A stretch of 8,185 nt of DNA from Chloroflexota bacterium (lineage in GTDB: Bacteria; Chloroflexota; Anaerolineae; J102). Where the stretch lies: positions 1 through 8,185 of the forward strand of contig JAADFV010000072.1 of the NCBI GenBank assembly GCA_013152695.1, read 5' to 3'. The notes under the pieces were generated by a model. It saw nothing but the letters and a program-made list of their open reading frames with translations, searched no databases and was not told where the DNA came from. This document shows, one piece after another, positions 1 through 7,536 of the stretch. A program made the position numbers and the translations under genes. Within the stretch, counting starts at the first letter, position 1. Each line of letters begins with the position of its first letter.

Positions 1-576
1 CAAGAGGTGACGGTCGAGGGGCAGATCGTGAGAACTTATGATACGGGAAAAGTAACGTTCGCCAATTTCATAGAAGACTGGGAAGGCAGTCTTAGTTTAG
101 TTATTTTTGTTTCTGATTATGCCAAGTTCCCTCAAGCTCCAGCTCAACTTTTGTTGCACCGCTATGTGCGCGTACAGGGACGGGTCAAGGAGTATCAGGG
201 CGCGCCGGAAATTGTGATCGAGTCACCGGCGCAGATTACTCTTCTTACCGCCCCCGCCACCGAACTCACGCCCACTGTCATCCCTACCCCCGCCGGCATC
301 ATCGCCTGGGATCAGGCCGGTCATTACATCGGCCAGACTATCACCGTCGCCGGCCTGATCGTCAGCACTTATGACACGGGGAATATCACTTTTCTCGATT
401 TTACTTCCGATCATGATGCCTTTGTCGCTGTGATCTTTGCCGAAGATTACAATCAGTTTCCTCGCCTTCCAGCCAAACTGTACGAAGGAAAACAAGTATG
501 GATCACAGGCAAAATAACCACCTACAAGGGTAAACCGGAGATCATCATTCATTCACCCGAGCAGGTGGAAATCTTT
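1..576 (+). repeat. Intragenic duplication encoding two OB-fold units
   Basis: Unit 1 covers bases 1-246 and unit 2 bases 334-576. By eye the encoded units share somewhat under half of their residues, with a one-residue indel before the VIF strand. Conservation is concentrated at TYDTG, VIF, DY, FP, PEI and SP. At DNA level only short stretches still match, such as acttatga at about 34 and 367, so the duplication is old rather than recent. Confidence 0.75.
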
Positions 577-582
577 GATTGA
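1..582 (+). CDS. Tandem OB-fold protein, 5'-truncated by window edge
   Basis: Frame open from base 1 to TGA at 580-582 (193 codons visible). A GTG at 7 could be read as a start, but the sequence contradicts this: the codons before it (Gln-Glu) align with Gln-Thr of the second repeat (YIGQTITV), so the first repeat is already under way and the true start lies upstream. The protein has two copies of an OB-fold-like unit of about 80 residues. Each has a V-x-G-x-IV-x-TYDTG strand, a VIF-x-x-DY strand, FP-x-x-PA, and ends G-x-PEI-x-I-x-SP-x-Q. A Thr/Pro/Ala-rich linker separates them (about residues 81-100 counted from the GTG). Repeats of this kind resemble the nucleic-acid-binding OB fold (tRNA anticodon-binding type) and also occur in secreted bacterial proteins. 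A signal peptide cannot be checked because the N-terminus is missing. The ligand is unknown. The gene is convergent with the MFS gene, 40 nt apart. Confidence 0.82.
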   Translation, partial: QEVTVEGQIVRTYDTGKVTFANFIEDWEGSLSLVIFVSDYAKFPQAPAQLLLHRYVRVQGRVKEYQGAPEIVIESPAQITLLTAPATELTPTVIPTPAGIIAWDQAGHYIGQTITVAGLIVSTYDTGNITFLDFTSDHDAFVAVIFAEDYNQFPRLPAKLYEGKQVWITGKITTYKGKPEIIIHSPEQVEIFD

Positions 583-622
583 GTGCAGACAGAAAAATCT
601 GTATGGTTTGCTGCCGGTGTAT

Positions 623-1858
623 CTAGTCGTCGACAGCAACAGTTTCGGCAATGAGGGTCGATTCGGGCAAGCGCCAGCTGAGGAGCAAAGCCAGCGTCAT
701 CAACAAAATCATCGCCAGCAGAGGTGAGGTCATAGAGCCGGTGGTGGGAGATTTGAACATGTCCATCGCCACAATAAAGAGAATACCGGATATCTGGCCC
801 ATGAGGAGAAGGAGACCATTCGAAGTACCCTCAGGCGCCGGAAAAGTGATTTCGGCCCCGTACTGGAAGCCAAGAGGGCCGGCGCTAAGCAAAAAGAAGC
901 CCAAAATGACGGCGGAGAGGAGGAGAAGACCATAACTCGTCGCATAAGTGAGACCGATCAAGCCCACAACTGCTCCAGCCAGGGCCAGCATGATGAATGG
1001 AATCCGTTTATGAAAACGGTCAGAAAGTGCCGGAGTGACGATGGCACCGGCCACGCCAGCGATAATCATCAGCCCTCCGATCATTCCCGCCTGTGTAATG
1101 GTAAAACCGCGTGGACGCACAACATCCTCGATCCAGGTGGTCACAGCATTGAATACACCCAGTCCGATAAAAAAGATGAGCAAAAGCAGTAAGAAGTCTT
1201 TTTGCCGTAAAATCTGACGAAAACCGTCGAAAACCAAAGAGCGTTCATCCTGATCCGGGGGACAGGGTGGTGTGGGTGGGCGTTCCTTCACCACCAAAAA
1301 GAAAATACCAGCACCGACAAGGGCTGCCACGCCGTAGAGGAGAAGCATGCCCTCCAAACCAAAACGAAGCGTAAGCACAGGAGTAAGGGCCAGGCCGGTC
1401 AAGATACCCAAATAAATGGCTAAAGTACCCAGTCCTGCGGCCGTGGCCCGCTCATCCAAGGGGAACCAGCGCGCTGCCACGGTTGTGATGGCATTGAGAA
1501 TGAAGGGTTGGCCGATGGCGATGCCAATTTGCGCAACTAACACCAGCGTGTAATCGGCCGCTACCAGGCCACGCATAAGGCCAAATACACCTGTGAGCAC
1601 AGCACCGATACCCACGGCGACGCGTAGACCATACACATCGATGACCCAGGAAGCGGGAATGGCAACGATGATATAAATAATCAAAAAACTCATGGAGAGG
1701 AGTCCGATGGCCAGATCGGAAACACCGTAAAATTGCACTGCGCTACTGGTGATGGCAGCAAAGGTAATCCATAAAAGCTGGTTGATGGCTACCGCCAACA
1801 TGAAACCCAAAAGGACAACCCAACGATAGCCATACACCTTGTATGACGAGGCTTCCAT
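623..1858 (-). CDS. Major facilitator superfamily transporter (FLVCR-like)
   Basis: 411 aa, a usual MFS length. About 12 hydrophobic segments are visible in two halves, split by a polar Pro-rich loop at about residues 191-219. The loop after TM2 carries the MFS motif-A remnant D74-x-x-G77-x-R79, and the equivalent loop in the second half has SDRFHKR at 279-285. The N-terminal signature (YRWVVLL, then NQLLWITFA, QFYGV, LSMSF, PASW) resembles the FLVCR-like branch of MFS. Characterised members of that branch move haem, choline or other small organic solutes, but the substrate here cannot be read from sequence. It should sit in the cytoplasmic membrane. The ATG start is supported by AAGGAG 8 nt upstream. 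It is transcribed alone or as read-through from the tRNA-Arg gene; no biosynthetic partner is adjacent to hint at the cargo. Confidence 0.9.
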   Translation of the reverse strand: MEASSYKVYGYRWVVLLGFMLAVAINQLLWITFAAITSSAVQFYGVSDLAIGLLSMSFLIIYIIVAIPASWVIDVYGLRVAVGIGAVLTGVFGLMRGLVAADYTLVLVAQIGIAIGQPFILNAITTVAARWFPLDERATAAGLGTLAIYLGILTGLALTPVLTLRFGLEGMLLLYGVAALVGAGIFFLVVKERPPTPPCPPDQDERSLVFDGFRQILRQKDFLLLLLIFFIGLGVFNAVTTWIEDVVRPRGFTITQAGMIGGLMIIAGVAGAIVTPALSDRFHKRIPFIMLALAGAVVGLIGLTYATSYGLLLLSAVILGFFLLSAGPLGFQYGAEITFPAPEGTSNGLLLLMGQISGILFIVAMDMFKSPTTGSMTSPLLAMILLMTLALLLSWRLPESTLIAETVAVDD

Positions 1859-1866
1859 GATAATGT

Positions 1867-1872
1867 CTCCTT
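1867..1872 (-). promoter_or_regulatory. Ribosome binding site of the MFS gene
   Basis: The minus strand reads AAGGAG, ending 8 nt before the ATG at 1858. It is one of the two clear Shine-Dalgarno matches in the window and fixes the start of the transporter. Confidence 0.8.
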
Positions 1873-1912
1873 GTGTGTGGAAAAGTCAACAATGAATAGA
1901 ATCTAAAAAGTG

Positions 1913-1941
1913 ATTATCAAACTTCTCGTCCCATTTTGCAA
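1913..1941 (-). promoter_or_regulatory. Candidate promoter of the MFS gene
   Basis: On the minus strand TTGCAA (1936-1941), a 17-nt spacer and GATAAT (1913-1918) give four and five matches to the -35 and -10 consensus. The -10 box ends 54 nt before the ATG. The region is AT-rich relative to the coding sequence. A short inverted repeat, CAGT-N2-ACTG at 1943-1952, lies just upstream of the -35 box and could be an operator, but it is too short to argue for. Confidence 0.35.
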
Positions 1942-2047
1942 ACAGTTTACTGCTTCCCCGACAATTGTGAATTTGACGTTACTGTATTAGCTCCACAGAC
2001 AAGCGCCATCCCTCCCCACTAACTCCAGGCTATCATTTCAAAAACTG

Positions 2048-2122
<75 letters not shown>

Positions 2123-2133
2123 GTAACAAACTG

Positions 2134-2162
2134 ATTGTAATTGGGGAAAAGCCGGCTGTCAA
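2134..2162 (-). promoter_or_regulatory. Sigma70-type promoter of tRNA-Arg
   Basis: The minus strand carries a perfect -35 TTGACA (2157-2162), a 17-nt spacer and a -10 TACAAT (2134-2139, five of six). The -10 box ends 11 nt before the mature tRNA 5' end, so transcription should start about 4-6 nt upstream of the tRNA. It lies just past the last hydrolase gene, so the tRNA does not depend on that operon. It is the strongest promoter match in the window. Confidence 0.85.
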
Positions 2163-2227
2163 AGCTGGGAAGGAGGGTGGAAAGAATCCATATCTTCGCT
2201 GATGTAGACCGAGAGGCAAGAATGTCG

Positions 2228-3052
2228 CTACTCGGCGGCGCTGGCCCGTACAGCATTGTAATCATCCCAATCCTCGGCGATAAACTCCACGAGAACATCT
2301 TTAAAGGCCTGAGGTCGTTCCACCATAGGGCTGTGTCCCACCCCGCGGAAGACCTCGAGGTTGCTGGCGCCCGGGATGGAAAGCAGAGTAAGCCTCGCCT
2401 CCTCGTCACTCAGCATGATATCCTCGTCACCGCGCAACAGCAACACGGGGAGGGTAAGCTCTCGCAGTTGCTGGCCGGGGCGCCAGAGATCGAGGCCACG
2501 AGCAATGGCGACAAGCGCCATGGGCTCGATTTCTGCCAGATCTGCAGCAAACTGTGCCCACAGCTTGGAATCAGGATCAAGGCTGGGGAGACTGGCCTGG
2601 AGGGCCTGGCGCCGGAGTTTCTCATCGCCAGGAAGGCGTTCGAGAAGAGGGTAAGCCTCGGGCGGCGTACTGACCCCCGCCGTCGGTACCGGCCCTACCA
2701 GCGTGAGCGAGGCTACGCGATCGGCAAAGGCAAGGGCGTAATTGATGGCTACCGGTGTTGCGGTGCTGTGCGCTACAAGATGCACCCGCTCGAGGGCCAG
2801 GGCCTCGACACAGGCATTGAGGTCCTGCATAAGGGCAGGTACACTGTACCGCTCAAGATGATCACAGCGATCAGAGCGTCCGTAACCGAGGGCATCGAGG
2901 GCGATACCTTGCCAGTCTGGGGGCAAGGAGTCAAGTACGGGCTGCCACCAAGCGGAGGTACCGAGATTGCCGTGCAGAAAGAGCAATGTAGGCTCATTAC
3001 CAGGCTTAAGGCGATAAAAAAAACGGCCTCGTGGCGTAGAAAGAAAAGGCAT
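2228..3052 (-). CDS. Alpha/beta-hydrolase with atypical nucleophile elbow
   Basis: 274 aa, typical of the alpha/beta-hydrolase superfamily. The core signatures are in order: oxyanion-hole HGN at 27-29, DALGYGRSD at 53-61, nucleophile elbow AHSTA at 94-98 with Ser96, acid Asp211 (or Asp209) in RGDED, and His240 in GVGHSPMVERPQAF. A helical cap lies roughly between residues 122 and 195. The elbow is odd: the two glycines of GxSxG are both alanine. The catalytic Ser, Asp and His all remain, so it may be active as an esterase, lactonase or C-C hydrolase, with unknown substrate. It is the last gene of the operon. An in-frame TGA (end of the preceding hydrolase) lies 9 nt before the ATG, so no longer start is possible. 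No Shine-Dalgarno sequence is visible, which suggests coupling to translation of the gene in front. No obvious terminator follows. Confidence 0.9.
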   Translation of the reverse strand: MPFLSTPRGRFFYRLKPGNEPTLLFLHGNLGTSAWWQPVLDSLPPDWQGIALDALGYGRSDRCDHLERYSVPALMQDLNACVEALALERVHLVAHSTATPVAINYALAFADRVASLTLVGPVPTAGVSTPPEAYPLLERLPGDEKLRRQALQASLPSLDPDSKLWAQFAADLAEIEPMALVAIARGLDLWRPGQQLRELTLPVLLLRGDEDIMLSDEEARLTLLSIPGASNLEVFRGVGHSPMVERPQAFKDVLVEFIAEDWDDYNAVRASAAE

Positions 3053-3061
3053 GAGAGCAAG

Positions 3062-3826
3062 TCAGGAGGTTTCTGGGGGCCAGTATCGACTTAGGAAGCT
3101 AAGTAAATGCTGGTTATATGTGGTGGTATTTTCTAAATGAGGGGTATGTCCCACCTTTTCCAAGAGCAGAAAGTGGGATTGGGGAAGTCGCTCGGCAATG
3201 GACTGGCTGTGTGAAATAGGAAAGAAAATGTCCTCTTTTCCGTGGATGACGAGGACGGGACACTGCACCTGCGGCAGACAGTCTCCCATGTCCCAGCTGT
3301 GAAAGCTGGGATCCAGCCAGCGGTCACGCCAGCGCTGCACCACCTGCTCGGCCTGCTCACCATGATAGCGACGCATCGCCCGCCAAAAACGGGGAGAAGC
3401 ACCGACAGTAGTACGGAATGCTTCGAAACCTCTATCAAGCCACGCTGGCTCGATCCACATGTGAGGCGCCTCGGCCACAACCGCGGCAATGCGCCGGGGA
3501 TGTTGGGCAGCCGCAATAAGGCTGATGGTAGCGCCATCACTGTGCCCGACCAAAGCCACTCGCTCCCAACCTAAAACATCCAACAAGGCCACAAGCTCAT
3601 CCACACCTTCCTGATGATATGTGGCCGACCAACGAGGTAAAGGCTGTGAGCGGCCAAAGCCCTCTCGGTCATAAGCCAGAGTCGTGTAACCGGCTGCCAC
3701 AAGAGCATCGATCTGGGGACGCCAGTTTTCGTGGCTGGCGGTGGCATGATGCAAGAGCACAACCGCCGGCCCCGCGCCCTCACATTCATAATAAATGGTG
3801 TGGTCGAGAACAGTAACAAAAGCCAT
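3062..3826 (-). CDS. Alpha/beta-hydrolase (canonical triad)
   Basis: 254 aa. The superfamily order is clear: an HH pair at 26-27 in the oxyanion-hole position (many members have HG), DREGFGRS at 53-60, nucleophile elbow GHSDG at 94-98 with Ser96, Asp199 in HGKEDIFFP, and His227 in VGHTPHLE. The cap region is about residues 122-185 and rich in Trp, Arg and His. It is probably a cytosolic hydrolase of an ester, lactone or C-C bond, with the substrate not deducible. Its fold matches the next gene downstream, but the sequences diverge enough that a recent duplication is unlikely. It lies 20 nt after the aminopeptidase gene. The ATG has no good Shine-Dalgarno sequence in front, yet the N-terminus (a short beta strand directly before the first core strand) fits this start. 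Confidence 0.92.
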   Translation of the reverse strand: MAFVTVLDHTIYYECEGAGPAVVLLHHATASHENWRPQIDALVAAGYTTLAYDREGFGRSQPLPRWSATYHQEGVDELVALLDVLGWERVALVGHSDGATISLIAAAQHPRRIAAVVAEAPHMWIEPAWLDRGFEAFRTTVGASPRFWRAMRRYHGEQAEQVVQRWRDRWLDPSFHSWDMGDCLPQVQCPVLVIHGKEDIFFPISHSQSIAERLPQSHFLLLEKVGHTPHLENTTTYNQHLLSFLSRYWPPETS

Positions 3827-3846
3827 AGATCAGCGCAAATGCTCGT

Positions 3847-4893
3847 TCAAAGCCCGGCAAGGATGTCTTTCTCAAATACGCCTGCCGTCATCAAACGACG
3901 ATGATCGACATCGATGGTGCAGGCAGAGGGAATGACATCGATGTGCGTGGTAGCTTTCCAATCAGCGCCGGTAAGTTGTCCGTAGGGGTTGCCAAAGGCG
4001 ATGTGCAGTCCCGGATATTTTTCGTCCTGGAGGAGATTTCCCACAAGACGCTTGAGGCCGATATTGGTGCCAATAGCAAATTCTCCCACACGGCGACCGT
4101 TGGGATCGCTATCGACATAGCCGACGAGCTCGGAACAGAGCTGGGGATCATCACAACGCACCTCCCTCAGGTAACTATCGTCGATGACAAAGGTGACCGG
4201 CTGGGAGAGAAGACCATACCGTTCTGAAAAATAATCACCCAACACATCGGCAACGAGAATACCCTCGATCGAGGCAGGGCAGGTAAAGACTTCTCCTTCC
4301 GGCAAATTGCCCCAGTCACCCGCCTTGTGATAGAAACCATGGCTGGGAATCCATTTAAGGTCGGGGGAGAAGCTGGCCTGGATATCGGTACCTTTGGCGT
4401 TGGTGACGTGGATGTGTTGTGCTTTTCGTAAAATCTCAGCCACACGTAATGTCAGGTCATGTACTTTCTGGTAATCGACAGCCATGCCCTCTTTCATGAG
4501 TTGCTCGGTGATGCCGGGCATGTGTCCATGACGAGGGTTGGAAACTTTTTTCAAGAAACGGGTTAAGGTCATGCGAAAAGGGAGTTCACCGCGCTCGGAG
4601 CTGGCGGCGTAAAAGGTAACACTGGGTTGAAACTCGACGATTGCTTGTTTTAGCGTCTCGGGTAAGGTGGTGATAGGACGAGGAGCGAAGTCATCGATGA
4701 AGAGTAGGCGGGTGACGGCACCGGTTTCAGAGGATACGGCTGCCAGGGCTCGCCCGATGCGTTCGGTGCTGTATCCGCAAAAAATGAGCACGCGATCGTG
4801 GGGTTGCACGGCCATGCAAGTCAGCACGGCAGCGCGAGCGCCAGGGAGGATGTCGGAAAGATCGGCAGGGACAGAAGGGGATGATGTAGTCAT
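3847..4893 (-). CDS. M29-type (aminopeptidase T/S-like) metallopeptidase
   Basis: 348 aa. The C-terminal half carries the features of peptidase family M29, which removes N-terminal residues from peptides using two metal ions. Candidate ligands are Glu201 (NLPEGEVFT), Glu271 (VGEFAIGTN), His297 (LHIAFGNPYG), His317 and Asp319 (THIDV). Tyr304, seven residues after His297, matches the catalytic tyrosine position of AmpS/AmpT. Thus the full metal and tyrosine set seems present. The protein is about 60 residues shorter than classical AmpT/AmpS (about 410 aa); the shortening is mainly N-terminal, plus a reduced segment between His297 and His317. Many bacteria carry such short homologues annotated as aminopeptidase or leucyl aminopeptidase. 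No signal peptide is seen, so it is likely cytosolic. It sits 43 nt after the thiolase gene; only a weak AGGA is found 11 nt before the ATG. Confidence 0.85.
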   Translation of the reverse strand: MTTSSPSVPADLSDILPGARAAVLTCMAVQPHDRVLIFCGYSTERIGRALAAVSSETGAVTRLLFIDDFAPRPITTLPETLKQAIVEFQPSVTFYAASSERGELPFRMTLTRFLKKVSNPRHGHMPGITEQLMKEGMAVDYQKVHDLTLRVAEILRKAQHIHVTNAKGTDIQASFSPDLKWIPSHGFYHKAGDWGNLPEGEVFTCPASIEGILVADVLGDYFSERYGLLSQPVTFVIDDSYLREVRCDDPQLCSELVGYVDSDPNGRRVGEFAIGTNIGLKRLVGNLLQDEKYPGLHIAFGNPYGQLTGADWKATTHIDVIPSACTIDVDHRRLMTAGVFEKDILAGL

Positions 4894-4936
4894 GAAGAAA
4901 GGTGTCCTATGTAGATTTGGAAAAAGATACGACGCT

Positions 4937-6127
4937 TTAGCTCAATATCTCGATGGCGAGAGCAACGGCTTCACCTCCGCCCAGGCAGAGGGCAGCAACA
5001 CCGCGTTCTTTGTCGTGGTTACGCAGAGCGTAAATGAGAGTAGTCAACACACGTGCACCGCTGGCACCCAAGGGATGGCCTAAGGCAATAGCGCCACCGT
5101 TGACGTTAAGTTTAGCCCAATCTAGCTTGAGTTCGCGCATGTTTTGCAGAGCTTGGGCGGCGAAAGCTTCATTGATTTCGAAAAGATCGACGTCAGCAAT
5201 CTGCCAGCCGGCCAGATCCAGAGTGCGGCGAACAGCCAAGGGGGGAGCTGTAAAAATCTTCAGGGGCTCGACCGCGGCGTAGCTGTAGGCGACAATCCGG
5301 GCCATGGCAGGAACGCCAAGCTCTCTGGCGTAATCGGCATCTGCCACGACAAGAGCAGCGGCACCATCGGTGATACCGGGAGCATTTCCGGCTGTGACCG
5401 AGCCACCGGGCTTGAAGGCTGGCTTGAGACTCGCCAGCTTCTCGAGACTGGGATCACGGCGCACGGGCTCATCGGTCGCTATTACACGCTCCTGGCGTTT
5501 TGCAGGCACGGTCACTTCTACGATCTCGGCCCGAAACAGGCCGGCGTCGATGGCAGCAGCGGCACGACGGTGACTTTCGAGAGCAAATTCATCCTGATCC
5601 TGGCGGCTGATGCTAAAAGTTTCGGCAATCCACTCGGCGGAAAGGCCCATGTGCTGTTCGTGAAAAGGATCGATCAAGCCATCGTGAACTGTGGCATCCA
5701 CTAATTGATCATCACCCAAACGATAGCCAAAACGCGCCTTGGCCAGCAGATAAGGCCCCATGCTCATATTTTCCATACCGCCAGCCACATAAAGCCGTCC
5801 TTCTCCGGCGCGAATAAAGCTGGCTGCTGTCATCACGGCCTTGAGGCTGGAGCCACAGACCTTGTTAAGCGTGACGGCACCGACGCTCACAGGAATGCCA
5901 CCGTTGATGCTTGCCTGCCGGGCAGGGGCCTGACCTGTTCCTGCACTGATGACCTGCCCCATGATGACTTCATCCAGTAGGGCCGGATCGATGCCAGCTT
6001 GTGTCACGGCGGCTCGAATAGCATGACCACCGAGGAGCGTAGCAGGGGTTTGTTGAAAGGCGCCTCCAAATTTACCGATGGGTGTACGCGCCGCGGAGAG
6101 AATGACAGGGGTAGGATACTCAGCCAT
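4937..6127 (-). CDS. Thiolase, acetyl-CoA C-acetyltransferase
   Basis: 396 aa, full length for the family. It condenses two acetyl-CoA to acetoacetyl-CoA, or runs the reverse thiolysis, in the cytosol. The acyl-accepting Cys91 lies in NKVCGSSLKA. Other family signatures are GGMENMS at 116-122, NEAFA at 319-323, His351 in GHPLGASG, and the second catalytic Cys381 in CLGGGEAVAL. The last stretch usually reads C-x-GGG-M/Q-G; here it is GGGEAVA. The full set of catalytic residues indicates an active enzyme. The biosynthetic or degradative type cannot be separated with certainty, and no 3-hydroxyacyl-CoA dehydrogenase or CoA-transferase is next to it to settle the role. The ATG is supported by GAGGAG 7 nt upstream. 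It starts 42 nt after the phosphorylase gene. Confidence 0.95.
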   Translation of the reverse strand: MAEYPTPVILSAARTPIGKFGGAFQQTPATLLGGHAIRAAVTQAGIDPALLDEVIMGQVISAGTGQAPARQASINGGIPVSVGAVTLNKVCGSSLKAVMTAASFIRAGEGRLYVAGGMENMSMGPYLLAKARFGYRLGDDQLVDATVHDGLIDPFHEQHMGLSAEWIAETFSISRQDQDEFALESHRRAAAAIDAGLFRAEIVEVTVPAKRQERVIATDEPVRRDPSLEKLASLKPAFKPGGSVTAGNAPGITDGAAALVVADADYARELGVPAMARIVAYSYAAVEPLKIFTAPPLAVRRTLDLAGWQIADVDLFEINEAFAAQALQNMRELKLDWAKLNVNGGAIALGHPLGASGARVLTTLIYALRNHDKERGVAALCLGGGEAVALAIEILS

Positions 6128-6134
6128 GATGTAA

Positions 6135-6140
6135 CTCCTC
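6135..6140 (-). promoter_or_regulatory. Ribosome binding site of the thiolase gene
   Basis: GAGGAG on the minus strand, 7 nt before the ATG at 6127. It is the strongest translation signal inside the five-gene unit; the other internal genes have weak or no Shine-Dalgarno sequences, so the thiolase may be made in the largest amount. Confidence 0.8.
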
Positions 6141-6169
6141 GAAGTACAGGCTAACGATATGATTAGGGG

Positions 6170-7480
6170 TTAAGGATGAATGGTCTTCTTTAGCAAAGGT
6201 GGCGGTGTCACTGGGTCGTCGGACCAGGCATAAGCGTCGAGTAACTTGGTTGCTGCTTGTTCGGCTTCGGCATCGGTACGGGCATGGATTTCGCATAAGG
6301 GCTGGCCTTTTTTCACACGGTCACCAATCTTGGCATGAAGAATGATGCCCACCCTGTGATCAATAGGATCGCCTTTTTTAGCACGGCCGCCGCCCAAAAG
6401 CACGGTTGTGATGCCAAAAGTGCGAGCATGCACGGCGCTGAGATAGCCCTCACGGGGGGATTCAAGCAAGTAGCGCACGGGCGCTTGAGCCAGTAAGCGG
6501 TCGGGATCATCGACGACGCGGGGATCACCCCCCTGTGCCTCGACGAATGCTGCAAATTTGCTTAAGGCGCTGCCATCGGCAAGTTTGGCTTCGGCAAGAG
6601 AGCGCCCCTCGGCCAAAGAATCGACGACGTCGCATAATTTCAGGAGATGCGCAGCCTCGCCCAGGATCAATTCATTAAAGTCGGCAGGGCCTTCCCCGCG
6701 CAAGGTGGCGATGGCTTCTTTGACCTCGAGCGCATTACCAATGGCATAACCAAGCGGTTGATTCATGTCGGTGACCCGCGCTGCCACTCTGCGCCCGGCC
6801 AGCCGGCCTATCGCGACCATCCTCTCCGCCAGGGCAACAGCCGCCTCGAGCGTCTGCATAAAAGCGCCGTTGCCCACTTTCACATCCAAAAGAATAACGT
6901 TGGCTCCGGCCGCGATCTTTTTAGACATGACGGAAGATGCGATCAGAGGCAAACTCGGCACGGTGGCAGTGACGTCGCGCAGAGCGTATAATTTTTTATC
7001 GGCCGGAGCAAGGTCTGCGGTTTGGCCGGCAATAACGAGGCCGATCTCGCGAATTTGTTGTTTGAATTGGGCGGTGCTCAATTCACCGCTCCAGCCAGGA
7101 ATCGACTCTAATTTGTCGAGCGTTCCTCCCGAAAAGCCCAGCCCCCGCCCAGACATCTTACCAACAGGCTGGCCCGCAGCCGCAACCAACGGCATCAAAG
7201 CCAAGGTAACTTTGTCTCCTACGCCGCCGGTGGAGTGTTTGTCGGCAACCAAAGGGGCGACATCGCTCAGGTCGAGTTGGGTGCCTGAGCGTGCCATGCT
7301 AAGTGTAAGTTCCGTGGTCTCAGCTGGCGTCATGCCCTTGAGTAGGACAGCCATACACCAGGCCGCGGCCTGATAATCGGGTATATCCCCCTGTGTATAT
7401 CCCTGGATGAAGAAATCGATTTCAGCAGCCGTAAGCTCCTCACCATCTCGTTTCTTCGCGATGATATCAACAGCTCTCAT
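6170..7480 (-). CDS. pdp: Pyrimidine-nucleoside / thymidine phosphorylase
   Basis: 436 aa, normal length. It cleaves thymidine, deoxyuridine or uridine with phosphate into free base and (deoxy)ribose 1-phosphate. Three domains are recognisable: an N-terminal helical domain (about 1-65), the large phosphate-binding domain (about 75-330) and the C-terminal PYNP domain (about 345-420). The family signature runs from [10 protein letters not shown] (81-90) through KMSGRGLG to GGTLDKLES. By alignment with E. coli thymidine phosphorylase, Lys81, His82, Ser83 and Thr120 contact phosphate or the sugar, and Arg168, Ser183 and Lys187 contact the base; all are present. Overall it looks closer to bacterial PyNP (broad uridine/thymidine) than to strict DeoA, but specificity is uncertain. 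It is the first gene of the operon, with a candidate promoter about 47 nt upstream. Its GGAG is 11 nt before the ATG, somewhat far. Further deoxyribose-degradation genes (deoB, deoC) are not in the window. Confidence 0.93.
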   Translation of the reverse strand: MRAVDIIAKKRDGEELTAAEIDFFIQGYTQGDIPDYQAAAWCMAVLLKGMTPAETTELTLSMARSGTQLDLSDVAPLVADKHSTGGVGDKVTLALMPLVAAAGQPVGKMSGRGLGFSGGTLDKLESIPGWSGELSTAQFKQQIREIGLVIAGQTADLAPADKKLYALRDVTATVPSLPLIASSVMSKKIAAGANVILLDVKVGNGAFMQTLEAAVALAERMVAIGRLAGRRVAARVTDMNQPLGYAIGNALEVKEAIATLRGEGPADFNELILGEAAHLLKLCDVVDSLAEGRSLAEAKLADGSALSKFAAFVEAQGGDPRVVDDPDRLLAQAPVRYLLESPREGYLSAVHARTFGITTVLLGGGRAKKGDPIDHRVGIILHAKIGDRVKKGQPLCEIHARTDAEAEQAATKLLDAYAWSDDPVTPPPLLKKTIHP

Positions 7481-7524
7481 AGGCGTGTTTGCTCCGTTGC
7501 AAAAATAGGATAAATAGGCGTGTT
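7481..7524 (-). repeat. 9-bp direct repeat in the phosphorylase leader
   Basis: The plus strand has aggcgtgtt at 7481-7489 and again at 7516-7524, 35 bp apart start to start. One copy touches the start codon side and the other lies at the predicted transcription start. This could be a pair of regulator half-sites or coincidence. Confidence 0.4.
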
Positions 7525-7536
7525 CAAGTATACGCC
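7517..7536. repeat. Inverted repeat overlapping the -10 box
   Basis: GGCGT at 7517-7521 and ACGCC at 7532-7536 are exact inverse complements; a G-T and a T-A pair extend the plus-strand stem to seven with a 6-nt loop. The repeat straddles the predicted -10 box and transcription start of the phosphorylase operon, the position expected for a repressor operator. No regulator gene is nearby. Confidence 0.4.

Noticed and set aside
7..9. GTG as the start of the OB-fold protein
   Set aside because: The codons before it continue the repeat alignment with the second unit, so the frame enters from outside the window.
586..614. Short hairpin ACAGA-AAAA-TCTGT (589-602) between the two convergent genes as a bidirectional terminator
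   Set aside because: The stem has only five mostly A-T pairs and no T tract follows it on either strand.
2141..3094. Long plus-strand open frame of 317 codons opposite the last hydrolase gene
   Set aside because: It lies antisense to a gene with clear catalytic motifs, has no recognisable domain, and its start falls inside the tRNA promoter. It is a by-product of the codon use of the real gene.
5144..5704. Plus-strand open frame of 186 codons inside the thiolase gene
   Set aside because: Fully antisense to a strongly conserved thiolase, with no family resemblance and no start signal.
7117..7137. Phe116 in GLGFSGG of the phosphorylase, where many family members have His
   Set aside because: First suspected as loss of the catalytic His. 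Aligning Arg168, Ser183 and Lys187 with E. coli Arg171, Ser186 and Lys190 puts the catalytic His85 at His82, which is present; the Phe is not that residue.
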